This document shows positions 23,779 to 32,753 of a stretch of DNA of 63,031 nt, piece by piece. The position numbers and the translations under genes were made by a program. The DNA is taken from assembly GCA_003096535.1 (NCBI GenBank), contig QEKJ01000015.1, positions 1-63,031 on the forward strand, given 5' to 3'. Positions within the stretch are counted from its first letter, which is position 1. Every line of letters starts with the position of its first letter. Origin of the DNA: Agathobaculum butyriciproducens (GTDB lineage Bacteria > Bacillota > Clostridia > Oscillospirales > Butyricicoccaceae). The notes beneath the pieces were generated by a model. The model had not been told where the DNA came from, searched no databases, and worked only from the letters and a program-made list of their open reading frames with translations.

Positions 23779-25413
23779 TCAGCCCACCTTTCTCTGTTCG
23801 TAATCTTTCTGCTGCGCTGCCAGCGCCAGAAGCCGCAACGCCTTTTTGTATTCGTCCTCATGGGTAAAGGTAATATCCAGCTCCTTTTTGCCACGGACGC
23901 GGATGCTCTGTACCATGTGAATGAGCGCCCTGCGGTCTAAGGTTTCCAGCGTGGAGAACTGCGTAAACTGTGAAATCCAGCGGTTGCGCTCACTCCGGTT
24001 TTCCAAAATCTCCGTGAGTTTTTCCTTGAGAACGCGGACACTCTCGCGAATGTCCTCGGCCTGCTTGGTGTACTTTGCCTTATAGGAAGCGTATTCTTCC
24101 TTGGTAAGCATACCTCCCACAAGGCTCTCATAAAGCCGTGCCTTGAACTCCAGCACCTGCTCCAACCGGCGCTCGTTGTCGGTAATGTAGTCGCTGTATT
24201 CCTTGGCAAGCGCCTGATTGATGCTGGACTGGTCAATGCCGGTCAGCAGCGCCTCCAGCGAAGCAATATTGCCGATATAGGCTTTCAGGCTGTCCCGCAC
24301 ACAGTCGATCAGGCTGCTTTCTTTCAGCATGACCGGATGGGCGCAGCCCTTTTTCTTGCCGGTGGGACAATAATAGTAGTGGTACTCCTTGCCGTTTGCA
24401 CGGTTGGTCTTGCGGGTCATGCGGCTTCCGCAGCACCCGCAGATCAGAATACCGGAGAACAGGTACACCGTGTCCTCGTTGGGAGAAGTCCGGGTATCCA
24501 GCCCCTTGATGCGCTGCACCAGCTCAAAATCCTGACGGGCGATCAATGCTTCGTGGGCATCCGGGACACGCACCCACTCGGAGGCAGGGCGCTGCTCCAT
24601 CTGCTTGATCTTATAGTGTGGCGTACCCTGTTTGCCCTGCACCAGTGTTCCGGTATAGGTTTCGTCCTGCAAGATGCGGATGATGGTGGTTGCCGACCAC
24701 TTGCAGTCGGCCTTGTCCGCATAGCCCTTTTTCGCATAGGGCAGGCCGTTGTTCTTCTTGTATGCCAGCGGAGAGAGAATGCCAAGCCGGTTCAGCTCCG
24801 ATGCGATCTTGGAGGCGCTTGCGCCCTCCAGCCGCATACGGAAGATGTCGCAGACAACGCGGGAGGCGTAGGGGTCAGGGACGAGCAAATTCTTGTTGTC
24901 CTCGGCTTTCATGTAGCCGTACACCGGGAACGCGCCGACGAAATCACCGTTGCGCCGCTTCACGTCCAGAGAGGAACGGGTCTTGATGGAAATGTCCCGG
25001 CAGTAGGCTTCGTTCATAATGTTCTTGACCGATACGGTCAGATCATCGCCGCTGTCGTGGGCGGTGTCGATGCTGTCGGTGATAGCGATGAAACGCACCC
25101 CGTAGGCCGGGAATACCCGGCGCAGATACCGGCCGGTTTCAATGTACTCACGTCCCAGCCGGGAGAGGTCTTTTACAATGACGCAGTTGATGTTGCCGTC
25201 GGTGACATCCTGCATCATTTCCTTGAATGCGGGACGGTCAAAGATGATGCCGCTGTATCCATCGTCGATCTTTTCGGAAACAACCTCAATATCCGGGTTG
25301 CGCTCTACAAAGTTTTCAATGAGCTTGCGCTGATTGGAAACGCTGTCGCTTTCGCTGGAATGATCGTCGGTATAGGACAGGCGGATGTAAGCGGTAGCTT
25401 TGTATTTAGGCAT
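23779..25413 (-). CDS. Large serine recombinase 3 of ICE-B
   Basis: A 544-residue recombinase, first in the operon. ATG 25413 follows AGAAAGGAG; the frame is open to 25449 but that start is less likely. Catalytic S13 is in AYIRLSYTDD, with VKDLSRLGRE near residue 85, a zinc ribbon ICGCCGSRM ... YYYCP, and a C-terminal coiled coil. All three recombinases have complete catalytic and DNA-binding parts and look functional. Confidence 0.92.
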   Translation of the reverse strand: MPKYKATAYIRLSYTDDHSSESDSVSNQRKLIENFVERNPDIEVVSEKIDDGYSGIIFDRPAFKEMMQDVTDGNINCVIVKDLSRLGREYIETGRYLRRVFPAYGVRFIAITDSIDTAHDSGDDLTVSVKNIMNEAYCRDISIKTRSSLDVKRRNGDFVGAFPVYGYMKAEDNKNLLVPDPYASRVVCDIFRMRLEGASASKIASELNRLGILSPLAYKKNNGLPYAKKGYADKADCKWSATTIIRILQDETYTGTLVQGKQGTPHYKIKQMEQRPASEWVRVPDAHEALIARQDFELVQRIKGLDTRTSPNEDTVYLFSGILICGCCGSRMTRKTNRANGKEYHYYYCPTGKKKGCAHPVMLKESSLIDCVRDSLKAYIGNIASLEALLTGIDQSSINQALAKEYSDYITDNERRLEQVLEFKARLYESLVGGMLTKEEYASYKAKYTKQAEDIRESVRVLKEKLTEILENRSERNRWISQFTQFSTLETLDRRALIHMVQSIRVRGKKELDITFTHEDEYKKALRLLALAAQQKDYEQRKVG

Positions 25414-25535
25414 GAAAAAGCACTCCTTTCTCCCGGACTGCTCCCGCATGAAAAGAGTGGTTATCTGGCTATTAGGTTTTCATCCTTTTCCACACCGATC
25501 ATAGCACTCCCTGCGGAAAAAAGCGAGGATGTCGC

Positions 25536-25760
25536 TCAGCGCAAAATGCCTTGCAGACATTCCTCTAACGTAACACCGTTCCCGGCAAAGCAGGCGTTTA
25601 CCACGAAATCGCCGCAGCGGAAGCGGTAGGGGTTTTTGATCTGGCGGATAAAGGCGGCAATGCGTTCTTCCTTGGGAAGATTTTTGTCAACAGATACTTC
25701 CCGGATGTCCACCAGCTCATCCGTGGGGACGTGGGATTCGTTCGGTGTCGGCTGCATCAT
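25536..25760 (-). CDS. DUF6870 family small protein
   Basis: A 74-residue protein (MMQPTPNESHVPTDELVDIREVSVD) with ERIAAFIRQIKNPYRFRCGDFVVNACFAGNGVTLEECL, a pattern I associate with DUF6870 proteins of conjugative elements. ATG 25760 follows GAAAGGAGATTGCC. It lies 120 bases upstream of the recombinase operon. Function unknown; it could be a small regulator of the recombinases. Confidence 0.65.
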   Translation of the reverse strand: MMQPTPNESHVPTDELVDIREVSVDKNLPKEERIAAFIRQIKNPYRFRCGDFVVNACFAGNGVTLEECLQGILR

Positions 25761-26339
25761 GGCAATCTCCTTTCTCAGTTTGGTGGGTTTTCTCAAGGTC
25801 ACATGAATGCACTGACAGGGAACCGTCAGTGCATGGTATCTGACTTTGAGAGGCGGCTGCGCGGGCAGAATTGAAGCCACATAACATAATGGCGAATACC
25901 GGCGCAGCCGCTCTGCTTGTCCATTTGAGAAGAACTATCTTATTTGCCACGCGCCCCGGATAGTGGGCATGATGCAGGCCGCCCTTGGCAGGGCTGTCAT
26001 AACTCCACGATACCGCTGCCTCAAAGGGCTGGCGCATACCGCAGGGTTCCCCCTCAAGTCTGTGGGAGGGCGTGAGCAAGTTTCATTATCCACCGCGCTG
26101 TCATCGCGCCCGATTTGCCGAATCGGGTCTAAGGCTGCGTAGATCGCTCGGATGGCTTGTCCGGAAGTATTCCGAACAAGCCACCGTCTTGGCGGCGCGC
26201 CTTATGCCGCTATCACGCGGGTTTTGTGCCTGCATCATGGTCTATTCAGTTTTCAACGTTCAACGAAAGGCTTCGTGGAGAATGTCCCTTCACCTATCGC
26301 CGATTTTGGGCCACTTTTGCAAGGTGTTTTGGAAAAACC
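25761..26339 (-). other. Structured noncoding region upstream of DUF6870
   Basis: No gene is supported here. Three clean inverted repeats are visible: ATGCACTGAC/GTCAGTGCAT at 25807-25834, CCCGATT/AATCGGG at 26109-26127, and GGCTTGT-C-GGAA mirrored by TTCC-G-ACAAGCC at 26154-26182. None is followed by a clear T-run. They may be RNA leader structures or binding sites for the recombinases or regulators encoded nearby. Confidence 0.5.
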
Positions 26340-26810
26340 TCAGAAATATTTTTTGATTTTTCTGATTGCTGCTGTAATGTTGAGAGAAATAGCCTGATGC
26401 GACACGCCTTCGACTTTTCCAATCTCGTCAATCGTCATTCCATCCACGAAATACATCCACATCCTGCGGAACTGAGTGTCCGTCAGGTGCTTCCTGATTT
26501 GCGTAACCTTTTGGGTGCTACGGCGGATTTCCGCCACCCGGTCATGCGCCTGCTCCATGCAGACATCCGCAGCGGGAATAGATGCTGCTTCCTCGGAAAG
26601 CTCATCCAGTGCAAGGGTATGATTAGCGTAGACATGATCCTCTTTCTCGGAAGCATGATAGTCTGCATCCGACAGGGACTTCCATTTCAGAAATTCTTCC
26701 TCGCTGGCAAAGTCCTCGCGGGTCAGGCGGATGATGGCTTCGTTGGCATCCATGTAAACGATAGCGTTGGGGTCTTTCTTGTTCAGCGCATAGCTGCTCT
26801 TTCTGTTAAA
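26340..26810 (-). CDS. Sigma-factor-like helix-turn-helix regulator
   Basis: A 156-residue protein with an N-terminal part ALNKKDPNAIVYMDANEAIIRLT and a C-terminal region 4-like helix-turn-helix (LTDTQFRRMWMYFVDGMTIDEIGKVEGVSHQAISLNI). ATG 26810 is chosen because the conserved part begins there (MFNRKSSYALNK) with GGAGG upstream; the open frame to 26954 has no support. It probably controls the downstream recombinase genes, as such proteins precede integrases in ICEs. Confidence 0.75.
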   Translation of the reverse strand, partial: FNRKSSYALNKKDPNAIVYMDANEAIIRLTREDFASEEEFLKWKSLSDADYHASEKEDHVYANHTLALDELSEEAASIPAADVCMEQAHDRVAEIRRSTQKVTQIRKHLTDTQFRRMWMYFVDGMTIDEIGKVEGVSHQAISLNITAAIRKIKKYF

Positions 26811-27266
26811 CATAATATGTCCTCCGTTTCGGTGTTGGGTGGGTGGTGAACTAGACCAACACCGGCGGAGAACGACAGCCGACAGGAAAACGTAAAAAGG
26901 CGCTCGAACAGGCATGATGACCTGAACGAGCGCCTTGCGTGCGAGTGAAAACATGAGTAACGAATACTGTACCGGGAGGGGCTAAATCACAGATGAACCA
27001 AACCGCATAAAAAGAGAGCTGCAACTCGCTTTCGTGAGTGCAGCTCGTCTGGGGGATAGCCGCGTGCTTTTTGAAGTGGACGGCTAATCGGTGCTTATGC
27101 TTTTTTACATGACCGCGAGCGGCCTTAGCAGTATCTCCTGTTCATCCGTGACATCATAAAATTACCTCCAACTCGCTGAATGTGATTTGCGGCTCATTCA
27201 ATGTGAGCTTCATGTGTATTTAAGTGAATTGAGGCTCACTCTACAATGTAGTAGAGGTGATTTACA
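26811..27266. promoter_or_regulatory. Divergent regulatory region between sigma-like and XRE genes
   Basis: No gene is supported. There is a hairpin GAGCTGCA/TGCAGCTC around 27016-27046. Operator-like repeats precede the XRE gene: CTCTAC AATGTA GTAGAG at 27239-27256, and GCTCA/TGAGC repeats at about 27192-27238. The XRE protein is a likely candidate to bind these sites. Confidence 0.45.
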
Positions 27267-27584
27267 ATGAACTTTCTTGACCTGTTCGCCCAAAAGCTTC
27301 GCGAAAAGCGGGAGCAGAAAAAGATCACGCAGCGCGAATTAGCGGAACGGCTTAATATGTGTACCCGAACTGTCATTGAGATTGAAAAGTGCAAGAGCAA
27401 TCCGAAATTTGAAACGGTTGCGCTGATCTCAGAAGAAATGGACATCAGTCTGGATGGAATCGTGTTCCACGATAGAGCGCCGCAGACCGTTGCCAAGTGC
27501 GTTCTTGATTACTTTGCAGGAAAGGGTGAAGAAGAGTCGCAACGGTACATAGACCTGTGCATGAGCGCAGATAAGCTGAAGTGA
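27267..27584 (+). CDS. XRE-family transcriptional regulator
   Basis: A 105-residue protein with a classical Cro/C1 helix-turn-helix at residues 7-62 (LREKREQKKITQRELAERLNMCTRTVIEIE). ATG 27267 follows AGAGGTGATTT. It is one of few + strand genes in ICE-B and is preceded by an inverted repeat overlapping its own leader, which suggests autoregulation. It may control the divergent sigma-like gene. Confidence 0.85.
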   Translation: MNFLDLFAQKLREKREQKKITQRELAERLNMCTRTVIEIEKCKSNPKFETVALISEEMDISLDGIVFHDRAPQTVAKCVLDYFAGKGEEESQRYIDLCMSADKLK

Positions 27585-27632
27585 TGCACCGTGATTTCAG
27601 TTGGAGCTACGAACGGGAGATAGAAACCGGCA

Positions 27633-27724
27633 AGCAATGCAAAGCGGTACCCACTTTGCGAAAACAGGCGGATTCCGTTCACACGGAATCCGCCTGTTTC
27701 ATGCTTGTTGGGGCGCTGCCCCAA
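27633..27724 (+). other. oriT-like module of ICE-B
   Basis: A near-palindrome GCAAAGCGGTACCCACTTTGC in two parts (27639-27659) comes first. A perfect 17-base stem with a TCAC loop follows (27662-27678 and 27683-27699), then GCTTGTTGGGG with TTGGGGC/GCCCCAA at 27708-27724. The order and key cores match the two ICE-A modules. It lies far from the ICE-B relaxase and mobC because the cargo operon intervenes. An oriT role is inferred; the 17-base hairpin could also end transcription of the XRE gene. Confidence 0.5.
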
Positions 27725-27730
27725 TCCCCG

Positions 27731-27752
27731 CAGAACACAAAATTGTGTTCTG
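27731..27752. repeat. Near-perfect palindrome beside the oriT-like module
   Basis: CAGAACACAA (27731-27740) is the inverted copy of TTGTGTTCTG (27743-27752), separated by AA. It lies between the oriT-like module and the 3' end of the ABC transporter gene. It may be a terminator half for the - strand operon or part of the transfer origin. Confidence 0.5.
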
Positions 27753-27794
27753 AAACGACGGATAAATCCATCGGCTACGCGATTTTGTAAATCG

Positions 27795-29537
27795 CTATAT
27801 ATGAGACAGTTTCCATCCCACCGCCTGCTCACGCCCGCTGATAAAGCGGCGGTAGATGCCGTCCTGTTTCATCAGTTCATCGTGTGTGCCGCGCTGAACG
27901 ATTCTTCCCTTGTCCACCACAAGGATCTGATCTGCGTGGCGGACGGTTTTCAAGCGATGGGCGATCATGATGACGGTTTTCTCCTGCGTCAGTTTTTGAA
28001 TAGCCTCCATCAGCTCCTGCTCGTTCTCCGGGTCCACATTGGCTGTGGCTTCGTCCAGAATAACAATCGGGGCGTCCTTCATCATAGCGCGGGCGATGGA
28101 GAGCCGCTGGCGTTCGCCCCCGGAAAGGGAGCCGCCTGCTTCGCCGATCACCGTATCATACCCTTGCGGCAGTTTCATAATGAAGTCATGGCAGCGGGCT
28201 TTTTTCGCCGCTGCGATGACCTGCTCTATCGGCGCATCCGGCTGGCCGAAGCAGATGTTGTTGGCGATCGTGTCGTGGAATAGATACACATTCTGAAACA
28301 CGAAGCTGAAATTCCGCATCAAGCTGTCCATGTCGTACTCGCGCACATCGTGGCCGCCCAGCGTGACCTGTCCGGCATCCACATCCCAGAAGCGGGAGAG
28401 CAAATGGCAGAGCGTGGTCTTGCCGCCGCCGGAAGGCCCGACGATGGCCGTTGTTGTCCGCTCCGGAATGTCCAGCGTGACTCCGTGGATGATCTGCTTT
28501 TCGCCATAGGAAAACGTAATGTGATCTGCATGAAGATCATGGTGCTCCGGCGTAAGTTCCGCGCCGGAAATATCCATGGCGGGCAGATCCAGAATGTCCG
28601 CTGCCTGATCCACGCAGGTATCCACCACCCGCAAAAGGCTGGACTGTGTGCCGGCTTGTTCCAGCCCTTCCGTGAGCAGGAAGGAGCAGATGCAGAGCAT
28701 GACGCAGTTTAATAGTTCCATTCTGCCGCCGGTATAGAGAATAAGCGACAGCACCACGACACCCATATCAATGAGCTTGGCAACGACATTCTGTGTCAGC
28801 ATCAGCGGCAGAAGCTTCAGCTCCATGTCTGTGTTGGCATTCACATTTTCCTCGATGGTGTCTTCCAGCCTGCGGTTGTACCGGCCGATCAGGGAGTAAG
28901 ACTTCACTTCGGCAATTCCCTTGATAAACTCCAGCACCTGCTCCACCACTGCCGTGTCTCCGGCAAATTTGCGGCGGGTCGTTTGCTCGGATCTGATCTG
29001 CAATGCGTGATTCACGGCGTAGTAGACGGCAAGACCGGCAATAATGAACAGTCCGACACGCCAGTCGAACAGGAACACCGCCAGCGTCATCACTGCCGTG
29101 GAGAAGATGCCTTCCGTGACGAGCATGACCACGCGGGTGGACACGCCGGAGAGGTTATCCATGGTGTTGGTGGTGACGGAGGTGATAGCGCCGAGACTGT
29201 TCTCGTTGAAATAGCCCATGGGCAGATAGCGCAGATGCTCGGCAATCTGTACGCGCTTGTTTGCTGTGGTGGAATAGCCGCCGTCCGTCTGCAAGGCGGT
29301 GGCGCGGTATTTGAGGATCGATGAGCCGATGACGGATATCAGCATGACAGCCAACGAAAGCAAAATCGTTTTTGCGGTCACGCCTTCCACCAAAATTGCT
29401 TGCAGCATTACGCCGATGGCCGGAATTTTCAGCGCTGAAAACAGCGCCGCCAATACGCCAAGAACGATGGAGCGGTAAAACTCGCTGCGCTCCCGTTCAT
29501 CACAGAAGCGGAAGAACTTTCTCAAAATCTCAAGCAC
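27795..29537 (-). CDS. ABC half-transporter, permease-ATPase fusion (second of pair)
   Basis: A 580-residue protein with an N-terminal six-helix exporter-fold membrane domain (residues about 15-310) and a C-terminal ATPase. The ATPase shows Walker A GPSGGGKTT, signature LSGGERQRLS and Walker B IVILDEATANVDPE. GTG 29537 is chosen as start since AAGGAGG lies eight bases upstream and the gene then overlaps the stop of its partner; the frame extends further without a site. With the adjacent half-transporter it should form a heterodimer. Exporter-fold pairs can export drugs or, as in YbtPQ/IrtAB, import siderophores; the substrate is unknown. Confidence 0.88.
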   Translation of the reverse strand: MLEILRKFFRFCDERERSEFYRSIVLGVLAALFSALKIPAIGVMLQAILVEGVTAKTILLSLAVMLISVIGSSILKYRATALQTDGGYSTTANKRVQIAEHLRYLPMGYFNENSLGAITSVTTNTMDNLSGVSTRVVMLVTEGIFSTAVMTLAVFLFDWRVGLFIIAGLAVYYAVNHALQIRSEQTTRRKFAGDTAVVEQVLEFIKGIAEVKSYSLIGRYNRRLEDTIEENVNANTDMELKLLPLMLTQNVVAKLIDMGVVVLSLILYTGGRMELLNCVMLCICSFLLTEGLEQAGTQSSLLRVVDTCVDQAADILDLPAMDISGAELTPEHHDLHADHITFSYGEKQIIHGVTLDIPERTTTAIVGPSGGGKTTLCHLLSRFWDVDAGQVTLGGHDVREYDMDSLMRNFSFVFQNVYLFHDTIANNICFGQPDAPIEQVIAAAKKARCHDFIMKLPQGYDTVIGEAGGSLSGGERQRLSIARAMMKDAPIVILDEATANVDPENEQELMEAIQKLTQEKTVIMIAHRLKTVRHADQILVVDKGRIVQRGTHDELMKQDGIYRRFISGREQAVGWKLSHI

Positions 29538-31290
29538 GGTCCGCACCTCCTTCTGCGCTGTCACGGGATGCAATATGCGCGTTCCAAAGAGTTTCATATA
29601 ACGGACAGGCTTGCAGCAATTCTGCCTGTGTCCCTGTAGCCTCAATGCAGCCGTCATTCACCACGACGATCTGGTCGGCATCCACGATGGTGGAAAGCCG
29701 GTGGGCAATGACAATCAGCGTCTTGCCTCGCACGAGTCGTGCCACGCTCTCCTGAATGATGGCTTCGTTCTCCGGGTCGGTGTAGGCGGTCGCTTCGTCC
29801 AGAATGACGATAGGTGCGTTTTTTAGCATGGCGCGGGCAATGGAGATTCGCTGCTTTTCGCCGCCGGAGAGGTGTCCGCCGCCGCTGCCGACCTGCGTGT
29901 TAAATCCGTTTTCCAAACTCATGATGAAATCATAGCAGCCGCAATCGCGTGCCGCCTGTTCCACCTCGGCGTCCGTCGCATCGGGTCTGCCCATGCGGAT
30001 ATTTTCTCGCACGGTGTTGTCAAACAGGAAGTTATCCTGCGACACATAAGCAACGAGCTTGTTGTAATGCTCTGCGGAAATGCTGCGGATGTCCGCGCCG
30101 CCCACGGTGATGCTGCCGCTGCCCACATCCCAGAAGGAGGCGATGAGCTTGGCAATGGTGGATTTGCCGCTGCCGGAGGGACCGACCAGCGCGTTGACCG
30201 TTCCTTCGGGGAAGACCAGGTCAATGCCGTGCAGCACCTCGGCGTCATTGTAGCCAAAGTGAACGTCACGCAGCTCCACGGTGCTGCCCTGCGGCGATTC
30301 TGTGTCCGTTTCGGGGCGAGACAGCTCCGGGGCGGTTAGAATGTCCGTCACCTGAGAGATGATCGTGCCAACCTTGGCCAGATCATCGGTGAACTTCATG
30401 CAGCCGATGATGGGCGTGATAAGCCCCATGGAGAGAATCACAATGAGAACGAATTTCTCCGGCGTCAGCGTCCCGTTTTTCAGCAGCAGCCCGCCGATGG
30501 GCAGCACGCTCAGGAGTGTCGCGGGCATGATGTTCATGGCAAAGGTGAAGTAGAAGTTGCTCTTGTTCATCCAATCGATGTAGCTTTGGGCACACTCTTT
30601 TGCAGCAATGACGAACTTTTCATAGCTGTTTTTTGCTTTTCCGAACGCCTTGATGACCTCGATGCCGCCGATGTATTCCACCGCTGTATCGTTCAGGGTG
30701 TTGGTGGCCGCAACGGTTCGGGCGTAATTCTTCTCGTATCCGGCCATCATCAGCATAAAGAACACCATACCGAGCGGAAAAGTAATGAGTGAAGCAAGCG
30801 CCATACGCCAGTCGATGACAAAGAGATAAATCAAGGTTGCCAAGGCGACTGCGGCATTGCTGCTCATCTCCGGAATGGCGTGCGCCAGCGTCGGTTCGAT
30901 GCTGTCCACCCGCTCGACGAGGATGTTTTTCAGTTCGCCGGAGCCTTTGGCCTGCACATCCCCCAGCGGCATTTTGGCCAGCTTCGCAAGCCCCTGCTTT
31001 CGGATATTTCCCAGCACGGCGAAAGTTGCCTTGTGGGACTGCGCCGTAGACAGCGAGTGGAACAGTACACGCAAAAGCCAGAACGCCGCCATCAACGCAC
31101 AATCGATCAAATAGCCTGCAAGGTCTTTGTTTCCGGCCAGCAGCTTGCCGATGACCTGCGCCATCACAAAGAACGGCAGAATCTGAAACGCAGCACCGAT
31201 GACAGCCAAGATCACACTAGCAATATAGCCGGACTTCTTCTGTCCGGCGAAGCTGAAAATCCAGCCGAATGTGCTTTTTTTCTCTTTCAC
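29530..31290 (-). CDS. ABC half-transporter, permease-ATPase fusion (first of pair)
   Basis: A 586-residue protein with the same layout: membrane domain about residues 20-310 and ATPase with GPSGSGKST, LSGGEKQRIS and IVILDEATAYTDPE. Its ATG overlaps the ECF ATPase stop by four bases, so the two half-transporters and the ECF importer are translated as one unit. The shared operon with an importer and an AraC regulator points to uptake or export of one common small molecule, by inference. Confidence 0.88.
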   Translation of the reverse strand: MKEKKSTFGWIFSFAGQKKSGYIASVILAVIGAAFQILPFFVMAQVIGKLLAGNKDLAGYLIDCALMAAFWLLRVLFHSLSTAQSHKATFAVLGNIRKQGLAKLAKMPLGDVQAKGSGELKNILVERVDSIEPTLAHAIPEMSSNAAVALATLIYLFVIDWRMALASLITFPLGMVFFMLMMAGYEKNYARTVAATNTLNDTAVEYIGGIEVIKAFGKAKNSYEKFVIAAKECAQSYIDWMNKSNFYFTFAMNIMPATLLSVLPIGGLLLKNGTLTPEKFVLIVILSMGLITPIIGCMKFTDDLAKVGTIISQVTDILTAPELSRPETDTESPQGSTVELRDVHFGYNDAEVLHGIDLVFPEGTVNALVGPSGSGKSTIAKLIASFWDVGSGSITVGGADIRSISAEHYNKLVAYVSQDNFLFDNTVRENIRMGRPDATDAEVEQAARDCGCYDFIMSLENGFNTQVGSGGGHLSGGEKQRISIARAMLKNAPIVILDEATAYTDPENEAIIQESVARLVRGKTLIVIAHRLSTIVDADQIVVVNDGCIEATGTQAELLQACPLYETLWNAHIASRDSAEGGADRA

Positions 31291-32753
31291 TTCGTTCGCC
31301 TCACATCGAAAATTTCCTTTATCATTGGAATCGATTCTTCCGTCACAGGTAGATTATCCTGTATCCGGCCATCGTCCAAATGCAGCACTCTTTTGCAGGT
31401 ACGACAAACGAACTCATAATCGTGGGTCACGATAAAAATAATCTTCCCAAGTTTGGAGAGTCTCTGAATCAGTGCCGCCAGCCGCACCATGCTGTCGAAA
31501 TCCAAGCCGCTGGTTGGCTCATCAAATACCAGCAGATCCTTCCCGCAGACCATTGACGTCGCCGCCGCGAGCCGCTGCTTCTGCCCACCTGAAAGCGTAT
31601 TCGGATGGCGCGCCCGAAATGGAGCAAGTCCTAATTCTTTCAATGTGGTTTCCGCAAGCGTTGCGTCTGGATGCTTAATGCCAAAAGTACACTCTGCTTC
31701 CACGCTTTCAGCAAAGAGTTGATAGTTCACATCCTGCATGACCATATAGGAACTCTTCATGCGCTCCTTCGGCTTCTGCGGATTTCCATTCCACAGATAT
31801 GAGCCGGACGTTTCCTTGTGCAGACCGCAGAGCGCACGGGAAAAGGTGGTTTTCCCCGCGCCGTTGTGTCCGACAATGGCAATGATATCTCCGGGCGCAG
31901 CCTGTAAGGAGAGATTGCGCAGCACGGGCTGCTTTTTATAAGCCAGCGACACATTTTGAAGTTCCAACACCGGCGGCTGTTTTGGCACGGCTGCACATAT
32001 TGGCTTTTCGTCTTGCAGGTCGAGCGCCCGTAGCCCCATACTCTGCCGCTTTTCAGTAGACAGCAAACGGAACTGTTCCGGTGTCCAATCCCCGGCAATA
32101 TGTCCGTTATCAAGATAAACGATGCGGTCAGCTACATCCATCAGATAGTAGAGCCGATGTTCCGCAACAACAATCGTTTTTCCCTGTGACTTGATAAGAC
32201 GCAGATGCGCCCGCAGATCATGAATCGCTGCCATGTCCAGATTGGAGGACGGTTCGTCCAACAGATAGATCTGCGGATTCATCGCATAGACGGAAGCAAA
32301 GGCAATTTTCTGCTTCTCCCCGCCGGAGAGAGCAAAGATATTGCGGCCCAACAGGTTTTCGATACGGAGTGCCTTGGCTGTTTCCACCACACGTTGTCCC
32401 ATCTGTTCCTGCGGCACAGCCTCGTTTTCCATGCCGAATGCGATTTCACTGTCGGTGTCCACATTGAAGAACTGTGTCCGAGGGTTCTGAAATACGCTGC
32501 CGACCTTTTCCGCGATGCGGTACATAGGAAGATCAAACAGATTCTCACCGTCCAACAGTACCTTGCCCGTCAACTCTCCTGCGAAAAACTGCGGGATCAG
32601 GCCGTTGATGAGCCGCGTTAATGTGGTTTTCCCGCAGCCGCTCCGTCCGCAGAGCAGCACGCACTGCTCATCCGGGATGGTGAGGTTTATATTTTTGAGT
32701 CCGCCATCTGCGCTGTCAGGGTAGGAAAACGACACATTCTGCATTTCGATCAT
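31287..32753 (-). CDS. ECF transporter ATPase with two fused nucleotide-binding domains
   Basis: A 488-residue protein made of two ATPase domains. The first has GRSGCGKTT, LSGGEKQK and LLDEPSSNLD, and the second GHNGAGKTT, LSGGQKQRL and VFDEPTSGLD. This is the fused form of the EcfA/EcfA' pair that drives energy-coupling factor importers. The start is ATG 32753, overlapping EcfT by ATGA; the longer open frame is not needed. Confidence 0.9.
   Translation of the reverse strand: MIEMQNVSFSYPDSADGGLKNINLTIPDEQCVLLCGRSGCGKTTLTRLINGLIPQFFAGELTGKVLLDGENLFDLPMYRIAEKVGSVFQNPRTQFFNVDTDSEIAFGMENEAVPQEQMGQRVVETAKALRIENLLGRNIFALSGGEKQKIAFASVYAMNPQIYLLDEPSSNLDMAAIHDLRAHLRLIKSQGKTIVVAEHRLYYLMDVADRIVYLDNGHIAGDWTPEQFRLLSTEKRQSMGLRALDLQDEKPICAAVPKQPPVLELQNVSLAYKKQPVLRNLSLQAAPGDIIAIVGHNGAGKTTFSRALCGLHKETSGSYLWNGNPQKPKERMKSSYMVMQDVNYQLFAESVEAECTFGIKHPDATLAETTLKELGLAPFRARHPNTLSGGQKQRLAAATSMVCGKDLLVFDEPTSGLDFDSMVRLAALIQRLSKLGKIIFIVTHDYEFVCRTCKRVLHLDDGRIQDNLPVTEESIPMIKEIFDVRRTK

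Noticed and set aside
27662-27699. The 17-base hairpin as only a rho-independent terminator of the XRE gene
   Set aside because: It lacks a proper T-run and sits between the two cores shared with the ICE-A oriT-like modules, so I annotate it as part of that module while keeping termination as an alternative.
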